Source: Mycobacterium sp.
GTDB taxonomy: Bacteria; Actinomycetota; Actinomycetes; Mycobacteriales; Mycobacteriaceae
Direction of reading: 5' to 3'
Length of the DNA stretch: 10,919 nt
Assembly: GCA_025965815.1 (NCBI GenBank)
Contig: JAOPWF010000782.1
Coordinates: forward strand, 1 to 10,919
Of this stretch, positions 1 through 6,976 are shown one piece after another. The position numbers and the translations under genes were made by a program. Position 1 is the stretch's first letter, and every line of letters begins with the position of its first letter. The notes under the pieces were generated by a model. The model saw only the letters and a list, made by a program, of their open reading frames with translations, made no database searches and was not told where the DNA came from.

Positions 1-372
1 AGGGTTGTACGGGATGACGTTCTCCCCGACGCTGCCGTCGCGGGTGCGGACCCTGTCGAGCCCGCGTATCTGGAACGTCCCGGCCGGCCCGGTGCCGCAA
101 CCGACGTAGTGCAGGAAGACCAGCTGCTCGCCGGGTGCTGTGCCGGAAACGGTCGCGCTGTCGATGAGCTCCAGGCGCAGATCCGGGGCGGCGTCCAGCA
201 GCGCCCCGATCTTGCCCGCATACGCCTCGAGCCCGTGCACCGGTTGTGGGTCGTCGGGCCAGTAGCCGACGATGTCCTGCGCCAGGATGTCCGCACCCCG
301 TGACATGTCGGGTGCTGCCCAGAAGGCCGCCCACATCTCGGCGCTGAACTCTGGTGTTTGGGTCTCGGTCAT
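1..372 (-). CDS. SnoaL/NTF2-like family protein, partial (3' end beyond left edge)
   Basis: The minus strand is open from ATG at 372 down to base 1, giving 124 residues and no stop, so the C-terminus is lost at the window edge. The protein starts MTETQTPEFS and has the look of a small SnoaL-like (nuclear transport factor 2 fold) domain: an N-terminal helix rich in Trp (MWAAFW, residues 13-18), then DIVGYWPDDPQPVHGLEAY (33-51), then PDLRLELID (63-71) and a strand-like segment LVFLHYVG (84-91). This fold forms a cone-shaped pocket used by polyketide cyclases, isomerases and many uncharacterised small-molecule proteins, so no reaction can be named. The start is supported by a purine-rich Shine-Dalgarno (AAGGTAAGGA) 4 nt before the ATG. 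It is divergent from an MmyB-type regulator, which probably controls it through the palindrome at 456-468. Family call is by recognition; the catalytic role is unknown. Confidence 0.75.
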   Translation of the reverse strand, partial: MTETQTPEFSAEMWAAFWAAPDMSRGADILAQDIVGYWPDDPQPVHGLEAYAGKIGALLDAAPDLRLELIDSATVSGTAPGEQLVFLHYVGCGTGPAGTFQIRGLDRVRTRDGSVGENVIPYNP

Positions 373-455
373 GGTGTCCTTACCTTTCTGATGGGTTGGC
401 GCTCCGGCGGAACGCGTCACGGCAAGCGTGTGGCGACGAGGGGCGGTCATTCAAT

Positions 456-468
456 TACCTCCGAGGTA
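456..468. promoter_or_regulatory. Candidate operator: palindrome TACCTC-C-GAGGTA
   Basis: A perfect 6-bp inverted repeat with a 1-bp centre, extendable to ATTACCTC/GAGGTAGT with one mismatch (454-470), sits alone in the gap between the divergent SnoaL-like gene and the MmyB-type regulator. It lies about 37-49 bp upstream of the regulator's predicted transcription start, just upstream of or overlapping the -35 region. Dimeric XRE-type regulators commonly bind such sites in their own divergent promoters. The sequence is seen directly; the protein that binds it is inferred. Confidence 0.55.
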
Positions 469-492
469 GTCGCCGTCGGTCCGCGGTGTGCT

Positions 493-498
493 TACGGT
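493..498 (+). promoter_or_regulatory. -10 box TACGGT for a leaderless regulator transcript
   Basis: TACGGT fits the actinobacterial TANNNT -10 consensus. Six bases separate it from the GTG at 505, so transcription would start on the first base of the start codon. No convincing -35 or Shine-Dalgarno is visible. Confidence 0.5.
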
Positions 499-504
499 TA
501 GCCC

Positions 505-1296
505 GTGAGCGAGGCGGCGGTCGGTGTGCTGCTGCGCGACTGGCGGGCCCGTCGACGGGTCAGCCAGCTCGACCTGTCGCTGAGTGTCGGTGTGTCGGCC
601 AGGCATCTGAGCTTCATCGAGACCGGCCGGTCGCGCCCGAGTGCCGAGCTGCTGCTCGACCTCGCCGAAGGCCTCGATGTGCCACTGCGCGAACGCAACA
701 CGCTGCTGCTCGCCGCCGGCTATGCCCCGCGCTACTCGTCGCGGCCACTCGACGATGACGCGCTCGGCCCGGCCCGCGACGCCATCCAACGACTGCTCGA
801 TGCCCACGATCCGTATCCGGGTGTGCTGATCGACCGATGCTGGAACATCGTGGGCGCGAACGCCGCCGCGTCAGCGCTGACCGCCGGCCTGCCCGCCCGC
901 CTGCTCGGCCCGCCGGCCAACATCTACCGGATCTGCCTGCATCCCGACGGTCTCGCCGGGCGCACCCTCAACTTCGCCGACTGGGCCGGCTACCTGCTGC
1001 ACCAGCTGCGCCGCACGGTCGCGCTCACCGGCGACTCCACATTGCAGGCCCTCGACACGGAGGTGCGGGACTACCCGGGCGTCGCGGACGTGGCGCCCGG
1101 GCGTGGTGTGCCGCAGGGGAGCGCGTCGCTGCTGGTTCCGTTGGTCCTCGACGTCGGCGGCGGTCAGCGGCTGTCGCTGTTCTCGACGTTGACGACGTTC
1201 GGGACTCCGCGCGACGTCACCCTCGACGAGCTCGCGGTCGAGCTGTTCTACCCGGCCGACGCCGCGAGCGCCGATCTGCTCCGCGGCGCCGGTTAG
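505..1296 (+). CDS. XRE-family HTH transcriptional regulator with MmyB-like ligand-binding domain
   Basis: A 263-residue protein. Residues about 8-62 form an XRE/Cro-type helix-turn-helix, with the recognition region VSARHLSFIETGRSRPS (30-46) followed by LLDLAEGLDVPLRERNTLLLAAGYAP, the typical linker of this family. Residues about 95-255 match the MmyB-like ligand-binding domain: PGVLIDRCWNIVGANAAA (105-122), then YRICLHPDGL (141-150) and the NFADWAGYLLHQLRR segment (156-170). Family members are one-component cytoplasmic regulators, usually next to and divergent from a small enzyme gene that they control. That arrangement is present here, with the SnoaL-like gene on the other side of a palindrome. 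The GTG start is chosen because a -10 box is placed for leaderless transcription at exactly this base. The ligand is unknown. The VOC gene follows 9 bp downstream and is probably co-transcribed. Confidence 0.88.
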   Translation: MSEAAVGVLLRDWRARRRVSQLDLSLSVGVSARHLSFIETGRSRPSAELLLDLAEGLDVPLRERNTLLLAAGYAPRYSSRPLDDDALGPARDAIQRLLDAHDPYPGVLIDRCWNIVGANAAASALTAGLPARLLGPPANIYRICLHPDGLAGRTLNFADWAGYLLHQLRRTVALTGDSTLQALDTEVRDYPGVADVAPGRGVPQGSASLLVPLVLDVGGGQRLSLFSTLTTFGTPRDVTLDELAVELFYPADAASADLLRGAG

Positions 1297-1305
1297 AGTC
1301 GGCGC

Positions 1306-1653
1306 ATGACGCTCACTGTGGAGACGATCACATTCGACTGCGCCGACCCGGGCCGGCTGGCGGACTGGTGGGCGCAGGCGGTTGACGGCACGGTGCAGGT
1401 GGTGGCGCCCGGTGAGTTCGTGCTGGTGTCGCGCTCGGGAATGCCGCGGCTGGGATTTCAGCGGGTCGACGATCCGACGCCGGGCAAGAACCGGGTGCAT
1501 GTCGACCTCTCCGCCACGGACGTCGAGCAGGAGGTGGCCAGGCTGGTCAGTCTGGGCGCCACCGAGACCGGCAGGCATGCCTTCGGCGACGATTTCCGCT
1601 GGGTGGTACTGGCCGACCCGGACGGTAACGCCTTCTGCGTGGCGGCGGGTTAG
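1306..1653 (+). CDS. VOC-superfamily (glyoxalase-like) protein
   Basis: 115 residues, the size of a single vicinal-oxygen-chelate domain of the Glyoxalase_6 type. Seen in order: an opening strand and DCADPGRLADWWAQAV (11-26), the usual first-strand/helix signature; then NRVHVDL (62-68), whose His65 is a conserved metal-ligand position; then LADPDGNAFCV (102-112). In many relatives the last motif reads GNEFC, with the Glu acting as a metal ligand. Here Ala109 replaces it, so this copy may bind a ligand without a full metal centre. VOC proteins act in the cytosol as isomerases, dioxygenases, resistance enzymes or simple binding proteins, and none of these roles can be selected. Nine bases separate it from the regulator stop codon, with no clear Shine-Dalgarno, which suggests coupled expression with the regulator. 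Confidence 0.82.
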   Translation: MTLTVETITFDCADPGRLADWWAQAVDGTVQVVAPGEFVLVSRSGMPRLGFQRVDDPTPGKNRVHVDLSATDVEQEVARLVSLGATETGRHAFGDDFRWVVLADPDGNAFCVAAG

Positions 1654-1697
1654 CGGCCTCAACCTTGTGTCGGAACGCCGCAGTCGGCCCGGGTAAC

Positions 1698-1703
1698 TAG
1701 ACT
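1698..1703 (+). promoter_or_regulatory. -10 box TAGACT for leaderless purL
   Basis: TAGACT is followed by six bases and then the GTG at 1710, so the predicted first transcribed base is the first base of the start codon. The preceding context CGGGTAAC (1690-1697) plus TAGACTG recurs with a 2-bp spacer upstream of purF (10221-10237). There is no well-spaced -35, which is common in mycobacterial promoters. Confidence 0.55.
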
Positions 1704-1709
1704 GTTTGC

Positions 1710-4049
1710 GTGACGTCCGGGCTCACCCACGTGGTGGATACTGTTGAGCGCGCCGCTACCACCCCCGACGAGCCGCAGCCCTTCCGCGAGCTCGGCCTCA
1801 AGGACGACGAGTACGAGCGCATCCGCGAGATCCTCGGCCGCCGTCCCACGGATGCCGAGCTGGCGATGTACTCGGTGATGTGGAGCGAACACTGCTCCTA
1901 CAAGTCGTCCAAGGTCCACCTGCGCTACTTCGGCGAGACCACCACAGACGAGATGCGTGCCGCCATGCTGGCCGGTATCGGCGAGAACGCAGGCGTGGTC
2001 GACATCGGTGACGGCTGGGCGGTGACGTTCAAGGTCGAATCGCACAACCACCCGTCCTACGTCGAGCCGTACCAGGGCGCCGCCACCGGCGTCGGCGGCA
2101 TCGTCCGCGACATCATGGCGATGGGAGCGCGGCCGGTTGCCGTGATGGACCAGCTGCGCTTCGGCGCCGCGGATGCCCCGGACACCCGCCGGGTACTCGA
2201 CGGCGTGGTCCGCGGCATCGGCGGATACGGCAACTCACTCGGCCTGCCGAATATCGGCGGCGAGACGGTGTTCGACGCCTCCTACGCCGGCAACCCTCTG
2301 GTCAATGCTCTCTGCGTGGGCGCGCTGCGCAAGGAGGACCTGCACCTGGCGTTCGCCTCCGGCACCGGCAACAAGATCATCCTGTTCGGCGCGCGCACCG
2401 GCCTGGACGGCATCGGCGGCGTGTCGGTGCTGGCGTCGGAGACCTTCGGCGGCGAGGAAGAAGGTGCCGGGGCTGGATCGACGCTCGATCCCGCAAGCGG
2501 ATCTCGGAAGAAGCTGCCGTCCGTGCAGGTCGGTGACCCGTTCATGGAGAAGGTGCTCATCGAGTGCTGCCTCGAGCTCTATGCCGCTGATCTGGTGATC
2601 GGTATCCAGGACCTCGGTGGTGCCGGACTGTCCTGTGCCACATCAGAACTCGCGTCCGCCGGGGACGGCGGCATGGCGATCGAGCTGGACGCGGTGCCGC
2701 TGCGGGCGGCCAATATGACACCGGCGGAGATCCTGTCCAGCGAGTCGCAGGAGCGCATGTGCGCCGTGGTGGCCCCAGAGAACGTCGACGCCTTCCTCGC
2801 GGTCTGCCGTAAGTGGGAGGTGCTGGCCACCGTCATCGGTGAGGTCACCGACGGCAACCGGCTCGCGATCACCTGGCACGGCGAAACCGTCGTCGACGTG
2901 CCGCCGCGCACCGTGGCCCACGAAGGACCGGTCTACCAGCGCCCGGTGGCCCGGCCCGACACGCAGGATGCACTGATCGCCGACACTTCGGCCAAGCTGC
3001 CACGACCGGTGACCGGCGACGAGTTGCGCGCGACTCTGCTTGCGCTGCTGGGCAGCCCACACCTGTGCAGCCGCGCCTTCATCACCGAGCAGTACGACCG
3101 CTACGTCCGCGGGAACACCGTGCTGGCCGAGCACGCCGACGGCGGTGTGCTGCGCATCGACGAGGAGACCGGCCGCGGCATCGCGGTGTCCACCGACGCG
3201 TCGGGCCGCTACACCCAGCTCGATCCCTACGCCGGCGCGCAACTCGCGCTGGCCGAGGCCTACCGCAACGTCGCGGTCACCGGCGCTACCCCGGTCGCGG
3301 TCACCAACTGCCTGAACTTCGGCTCCCCCGAGGACCCCGGCGTGATGTGGCAGTTCTCCCAGGCAGTGCACGGCCTCGCCGACGGCTGTGCGGCACTGGG
3401 CGTTCCGGTCACCGGCGGCAACGTCAGCTTCTACAACCAGACCGGCTCCACCCCGATTCTGCCTACCCCGGTGGTGGGCGTGCTCGGCGTCTTGGATGAT
3501 GTGACGCGGCGCATCCCCACCGGTCTGGGTACCGAGGCGGGCGAGACGCTCATGCTGCTCGGCGACACCCGCGACGAGTTCGACGGTTCGATCTGGGCCC
3601 AGGTGACCGCGGACCATCTCGGCGGCCGCCCGCCCGCTGTCGATCTGGGCCGGGAGAAGCTGATCGCCGAGGTGCTGGCAGCGGCGTCGCGCGACGGTCT
3701 TATCTCCGCCGCCCACGACCTGAGTGAGGGCGGCCTGATGCAGGCGGTGGTGGAAGCCGCGCTCGCCGGTGAAACCGGTTGCCGCATATTGCTTCCGGAG
3801 ACACCGGAAAATGTCACAGACCCGTTCACATTTCTCTTCTCCGAGTCGGCCGGCCGGGTCCTGGTGGCGATTCCACGCACCGAGGAGAGTCGGTTCCGCT
3901 CCATGTGCGAGGCGCGCGGCCTGCCGGTGACCCGCATCGGGGTCGTCGACCAGGCTTCGGACGCCATCGAGGTGCAGGGCCAGTTTTCGATTTCCCTGGA
4001 GGAGTTGCGGGCCACGTCGGAGGGTGTGCTCCCCGGGCTTTTCGGATGA
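1710..4049 (+). CDS. purL: Phosphoribosylformylglycinamidine synthase subunit PurL (FGAM synthase II)
   Basis: 779 residues, a small-type PurL. It is the ATP-dependent synthetase subunit that turns FGAR plus ammonia (delivered from glutamine by PurQ, with PurS) into FGAM, the fourth step of IMP synthesis in the cytosol. Hallmarks in order: [14 protein letters not shown] (57-70) with the catalytic His61; [20 protein letters not shown] (111-130); [16 protein letters not shown] (171-186); QVGDPFMEK (273-281); [14 protein letters not shown] (300-313); [12 protein letters not shown] (569-580); and [10 protein letters not shown] (667-676). The GTG at 1710 is favoured by an ideally placed -10 box. 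A GTG at 1731 (codon 8) would match the start I recall for M. tuberculosis PurL. A Gly/Ser-rich stretch at about 247-264 looks longer than in relatives I remember. The stop overlaps the next gene (ATGA). purQ and purS are not in the window. Confidence 0.97.
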   Translation: MTSGLTHVVDTVERAATTPDEPQPFRELGLKDDEYERIREILGRRPTDAELAMYSVMWSEHCSYKSSKVHLRYFGETTTDEMRAAMLAGIGENAGVVDIGDGWAVTFKVESHNHPSYVEPYQGAATGVGGIVRDIMAMGARPVAVMDQLRFGAADAPDTRRVLDGVVRGIGGYGNSLGLPNIGGETVFDASYAGNPLVNALCVGALRKEDLHLAFASGTGNKIILFGARTGLDGIGGVSVLASETFGGEEEGAGAGSTLDPASGSRKKLPSVQVGDPFMEKVLIECCLELYAADLVIGIQDLGGAGLSCATSELASAGDGGMAIELDAVPLRAANMTPAEILSSESQERMCAVVAPENVDAFLAVCRKWEVLATVIGEVTDGNRLAITWHGETVVDVPPRTVAHEGPVYQRPVARPDTQDALIADTSAKLPRPVTGDELRATLLALLGSPHLCSRAFITEQYDRYVRGNTVLAEHADGGVLRIDEETGRGIAVSTDASGRYTQLDPYAGAQLALAEAYRNVAVTGATPVAVTNCLNFGSPEDPGVMWQFSQAVHGLADGCAALGVPVTGGNVSFYNQTGSTPILPTPVVGVLGVLDDVTRRIPTGLGTEAGETLMLLGDTRDEFDGSIWAQVTADHLGGRPPAVDLGREKLIAEVLAAASRDGLISAAHDLSEGGLMQAVVEAALAGETGCRILLPETPENVTDPFTFLFSESAGRVLVAIPRTEESRFRSMCEARGLPVTRIGVVDQASDAIEVQGQFSISLEELRATSEGVLPGLFG
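2475..2491. repeat. 7-bp inverted repeat GGATCGA-CGC-TCGATCC inside purL
   Basis: A perfect 17-bp palindrome (7-bp arms, 3-nt centre) lies within codons 256-261 of purL, in the stretch that seems to be an extra segment compared with relatives. Read in frame it encodes part of GSTLDPASG. It may be chance or the trace of a small palindromic insertion. Confidence 0.6.
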
Positions 4050-5806
4050 GTGCCCCGGCGCACAACGTCACCGGCGCAGAGGTAGCCGAGTCCGCCGAGC
4101 GCCGTCACCGCCATCCGCTGCTGGTGTGGGCGTGGAGCCTGGTGCGGCTGAAGTTCGTCGGGGTGGGGTTCGGCACGCTGTTCTTCTGTCTGTCGCTGAC
4201 GCCGTCACTGCTGCCGCGGGACTGGCTGTTCCAGGGCCTGATCGGCGGGATAAACGCCGCGATCGGGTATGGCCTCGGCGTGGTCGCCGGAAAGGCGCTG
4301 AAGCGCTTCGTATTACGAGGTCGCTCGTGGTGGCCGCCACCGCCGCGCATGCTGTACTGGATGAAAGCCACCACCGTCGTGGTGTCGGCCGCTGCGAGCG
4401 TGCTGATGCTCATCCCTGCGGCTGACTGGCAGCGGCAGGTCTCGGCGCTGATGGGCATTGAGGGCCCCGCAACCCTGGGTTACATGCGCACGTTGTTCCT
4501 CGCGGTGATCGTCGGCGGTCTGCTCGTGGGGGTGTCGCGGGTGATCATCGACGCCATCAAGCTACTGGCGCGAGCGCTGATCAGGCGGTGGCACCTGCAC
4601 GACGAGGTGGCGATGTTCATCGGAACCGCCATCGTCGTGGTGCTGCTGATCACGCTGATCAACGGCGTGCTGATGCGCGGCTTCCTGGCCGGCGCCAGCC
4701 GGGTGTTCCAGCCGCAGAACACCACCACGCGGCCGGGGATAAGCCAACCACTGGAACCCGAAAGGTCCGGTAGTGCAACGTCCTTCGCGCCGTGGGAGAC
4801 GCTGGGATACCAGGGCAGAAACTTCGTGGCGACCGGCCCGGACGCCGAGGAGCTGACCCGCTTCAGCGGGCGGCCGGCCAAGGAACCCATCCGGGTCTAC
4901 GCCGGACTGCAGACCGCCGGCACCGACGAGGACCGGATGAACGTCGTGGTCCGCGAACTCGAGCGAACCGGGGCGTTCGGCCGCAAGCTGCTGGTGATCA
5001 TCCCGACAACCGGCACTGGCTGGGTCGATCCGGTCGCGGCGCGCTCGATCGAAACGATGTACAACGGCGACACCGCACTGGTGGGCGTGCAGTACTCGTA
5101 TCTGCCCAGCTGGATCTCCTTTCTCGGTGACCAGCAGAGGTCGATGGAGGTTGGCCGGATGATGGTCAACACCATTCACGACCGCTGGGTGCAGGTGCCG
5201 CCCGAGCGCCGGCCGAAGCTGGTGCTCTACGGCGAGAGCCTGGGCTCGATGGCCGGTCAGGGCGCCTTCGACTGGCTGCCCGACATCGCCAGTATGGGCT
5301 TCGACTCGGTGTTGTGGGTGGGCCCCCCCAACGCCAGTCCGCTGTGGCGCGCGCTGGAGGAGCGGCGCGATCCCGGTACCCCCGAGGTGAGGCCGCGCTA
5401 CGACAACGGCCGGACCGTGCGATTCGCCAACGGGCCCGACATTGCGCGGATCGCCGCGCCGCCGTGGGACGGCACGCGGGTGATGTTTGTCCAACACCCC
5501 TCGGACCCGATTGTGTGGTGGTCGCCGGATCTGTTGTTCTCCCGGCCGGACTGGCTGGTCGAACCGCCGGGGTTCGACCGCACCGCGTCCATGCGGTGGT
5601 ACCCGATCGTGACGTTCTGGCAGGTCACCGCCGACATGACCAATGCCGCTGGGATGCCCGGTGGCCACGGCCACAACTACGGTCTGTCCGTGCTGGACGG
5701 CTGGGCGGCCGTCGCACCGCCGGATGGCTGGACCGCTGCCGACACCGAACGCGTCCGGATCGCGCTGGAGAAGTCCATCGCCGAAGACGGACCCGAATTC
5801 CGGTGA
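4046..5806 (+). CDS. Membrane-anchored alpha/beta-hydrolase (Abhydrolase_9 type)
   Basis: 586 residues from the ATG that overlaps the purL stop (ATGA); a longer in-frame opening upstream runs inside purL and is ignored. The N-terminal third holds about five hydrophobic segments, roughly residues 35-55, 63-83, 107-124, 149-168 and 189-210, matching the Abhydrolase_9_N membrane region. From about 255 to the end is an alpha/beta-hydrolase domain: [13 protein letters not shown] (317-329), the nucleophile elbow LYGESLGS (394-401) with Ser398, a candidate acid Asp487 in [10 protein letters not shown] (483-492), and candidate catalytic His541/His543 in PGGHGHNYG (538-546). The likely site is the cytoplasmic membrane; the hydrolase domain follows the last segment, but its side is not certain. 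The substrate is unknown and a lipid or ester is plausible. Coupling to purL implies co-expression, though no purine role is evident. Confidence 0.88.
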   Translation: MSAPAHNVTGAEVAESAERRHRHPLLVWAWSLVRLKFVGVGFGTLFFCLSLTPSLLPRDWLFQGLIGGINAAIGYGLGVVAGKALKRFVLRGRSWWPPPPRMLYWMKATTVVVSAAASVLMLIPAADWQRQVSALMGIEGPATLGYMRTLFLAVIVGGLLVGVSRVIIDAIKLLARALIRRWHLHDEVAMFIGTAIVVVLLITLINGVLMRGFLAGASRVFQPQNTTTRPGISQPLEPERSGSATSFAPWETLGYQGRNFVATGPDAEELTRFSGRPAKEPIRVYAGLQTAGTDEDRMNVVVRELERTGAFGRKLLVIIPTTGTGWVDPVAARSIETMYNGDTALVGVQYSYLPSWISFLGDQQRSMEVGRMMVNTIHDRWVQVPPERRPKLVLYGESLGSMAGQGAFDWLPDIASMGFDSVLWVGPPNASPLWRALEERRDPGTPEVRPRYDNGRTVRFANGPDIARIAAPPWDGTRVMFVQHPSDPIVWWSPDLLFSRPDWLVEPPGFDRTASMRWYPIVTFWQVTADMTNAAGMPGGHGHNYGLSVLDGWAAVAPPDGWTAADTERVRIALEKSIAEDGPEFR

Positions 5807-6489
5807 GCCCCAGGCGAACCCGTCAGGTGCACGCGCTGGCCCTGGCGGCTTCGCTGGTGGCCTGGAGCGGCACGGTCGGCCCGCGGATACCGCAGCGGTG
5901 GCGCTCACTGGTGCATGCCGTCCTCGGAGCGGCCCTGGTGGCGAGCACCCCTGCCCCGCTGGGTCTACGTCCGCCTGCGCTCGGGGTGGGTGTGCGGCTG
6001 GGCCTGGCGGCCGGGGCATCGGTGGCGGCGGGCGTGGCGGCGAGCAGCTCGGTGCCTGCGGCGCGCTGCGCCATGGCCGAGCGCGACATCCCCGAACCGG
6101 CGGTCCAGTGGCTCGCGCTGCGGATACCGGTCGGGACGGTGTGGGCCGAGGAGGCCGCGTTCCGCGCCGCGCTGGGAACCGTCGCCGCCGACGCGTTCGG
6201 CATTGCGGGTGGGCGGCTCGTGCAGGCGGCGGCGTTCGGACTGTCGCACATTGCCGATGCGCGCAGCACCGGTGAACCGGTGATCGGCACGGTGCTGGTC
6301 ACCGGCGCGGCGGGCTGGATGTTCGGTTGGCTCCGCGACCGTTCGGGCAGCCTGGCGGCTCCGATGCTGGCCCATCTGGCGACCAATGAAGCGGGTGCCG
6401 TGGCGGCCCTGGTGGTACAGAACCGGTTGCGGGCCCCGGTGGTGGCGACGGCGATGAGCGCTTGCGCGAAGAGCATCAGACCGCGATGA
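5803..6489 (+). CDS. CPBP-family intramembrane glutamic metalloprotease (CAAX-protease-like)
   Basis: 228 residues from GTG at 5803, which overlaps the preceding stop (GTGA); starts further upstream lie inside the hydrolase gene. The three CPBP (Abi/CAAX prenyl protease 2-like) motifs are all present: EEAAFR (116-121, Glu pair and Arg), FGLSH (145-149, His) and HLATNEAG (191-198, His191 and Asn195). Hydrophobic segments at about 11-25, 34-48, 60-81, 103-128, 160-177 and 184-205 fit a polytopic membrane protein. Family members include prenyl-protein endoproteases and bacteriocin self-immunity proteins; the substrate here is unknown. It is the third gene of the overlapping purL run. Its last codons lie in a 32-bp tandem duplication, which also supplies the stop codon in a shifted frame, so the native C-terminus may recently have been shortened from about nine further residues. 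Confidence 0.85.
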   Translation: MSPRRTRQVHALALAASLVAWSGTVGPRIPQRWRSLVHAVLGAALVASTPAPLGLRPPALGVGVRLGLAAGASVAAGVAASSSVPAARCAMAERDIPEPAVQWLALRIPVGTVWAEEAAFRAALGTVAADAFGIAGGRLVQAAAFGLSHIADARSTGEPVIGTVLVTGAAGWMFGWLRDRSGSLAAPMLAHLATNEAGAVAALVVQNRLRAPVVATAMSACAKSIRPR

Positions 6490-6513
6490 GCACTTGCGCG
6501 AAGAGCATCAGAC
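6451..6513. repeat. Two-copy tandem repeat, 32-bp period
   Basis: Bases 6451-6481 and 6483-6513 are identical at 30 of 31 positions (G at 6460, A at 6492). A GAC triplet sits at 6447-6449, 6479-6481 and 6511-6513, so the unit is bounded by microhomology, as expected of replication slippage. The first copy encodes the CPBP C-terminus. The second holds the CPBP stop (6487-6489) and the stop of the convergent PPOX gene (6508-6510). Confidence 0.9.
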
Positions 6514-6933
6514 GTTCCGGATGTCGGGCTTGAGCAGGTGCGGCTCCGTCTCGGTGTCATCGATGCCGAAGCTGATGATGCGGTGCGGGGTGATGCGGAT
6601 GATCGCAGAGTCCAGCGCATCGCCCGCGCCGCCGCGCGCCCCTTCGGCCGTCTCGGTCTGCGCGGCGGTGCCCCTGATCTCCAGGCAGCGCACCCGCCAC
6701 GGGTCGCGCGAGGCGATGTCGTCGACGACGAACGCCACCTTGTCGTTGCCGGCGATGTTGCGGAACTTCTGGCTCTTCGACATGGTGTAGCCGGCGATGT
6801 CGACGGTGCCGAATTCCTCGTTGTAGGTGAAGCCGACCGGACTGTTCTGCGGTGTGCCGTCGGACTGGATGGTCGCCAGCCGTCCAAGGTCCGCCGCCTC
6901 CATGAATTCGATCTCGTATGGTTTGAAGGTCAT
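6508..6933 (-). CDS. PPOX-class probable F420-dependent oxidoreductase (MSMEG_5819-like)
   Basis: 141 residues with the split-barrel fold of the pyridoxamine-phosphate-oxidase superfamily. Seen: GRLATIQSDGTPQNSPVGF (17-35), the usual first two strands; VDIAGYTMSKSQKFRNI (44-60), the cofactor phosphate-binding region with Ser/Lys residues; NDKVAFVVDDI (63-73); then PWRVRCLEIRGTA (78-90); and a C-terminal RITPHRIISFGID (113-125). I recall a TIGRFAM family of this kind named after M. smegmatis MSMEG_5819, a locus near the M. smegmatis purL, which fits this neighbourhood. Such cytosolic proteins bind F420 (or FMN/heme) and reduce unsaturated small molecules; the substrate is unknown. ATG at 6933 is fixed by a -10 box placed for leaderless transcription. 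It lies 43 bp downstream of the mceA-like gene on the same strand but has its own promoter. Confidence 0.88.
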   Translation of the reverse strand: MTFKPYEIEFMEAADLGRLATIQSDGTPQNSPVGFTYNEEFGTVDIAGYTMSKSQKFRNIAGNDKVAFVVDDIASRDPWRVRCLEIRGTAAQTETAEGARGGAGDALDSAIIRITPHRIISFGIDDTETEPHLLKPDIRNV

Positions 6934-6939
6934 GAGTCC

Positions 6940-6970
6940 ACGGTAAAACCTGAACGTTTGTTGATGTCAA
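6940..6970 (-). promoter_or_regulatory. Promoter of the PPOX gene: TTGACA ... TACCGT, leaderless
   Basis: On the minus strand TTGACA (6970-6965) and TACCGT (6945-6940) are separated by 19 bp. Six bases follow the -10 box before the ATG at 6933, so the transcript should start at the start codon. The -35 lies in a small inverted repeat GTTGA-TG-TCAAC (6960-6971), a possible operator. The 19-bp spacer is 1-2 bp longer than ideal. Confidence 0.55.
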
Positions 6971-6976
6971 CGAGGC

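Noticed and set aside
871..1662. 263-codon open frame on the minus strand opposite the regulator and VOC genes
   Set aside because: It lies antisense to two genes with clear domains. Its Arg/His/Gln-rich translation has no recognisable motif, as expected of a high-GC shadow frame.
2643..3716. 357-codon minus-strand open frame inside purL
   Set aside because: It is fully antisense to conserved PurL sequence, low in complexity and has no family resemblance.
3779..4045. Extension of the hydrolase gene upstream into purL
   Set aside because: The extra 89 codons lie inside the conserved PurL C-terminus and show no hydrolase-family sequence. The ATG overlapping the purL stop is the natural start.
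4562..6019. 485-codon minus-strand open frame opposite the hydrolase gene
   Set aside because: It is rich in Pro/Arg/His/Gly and spans the boundary of two real overlapping genes. It is a shadow of the GC-rich third codon positions.
6451..6513. The tandem repeat read as a bidirectional terminator or a CRISPR-like unit
   Set aside because: There are only two adjacent copies with no spacer, no stable stem beyond GCGC-TT-GCGC (loop too short) and no T tract.
5823..6887. 354-codon minus-strand frame across the CPBP and PPOX genes
   Set aside because: Its Ser/Arg/Thr/Ala-rich translation covers two genes with well-defined motifs in other frames.
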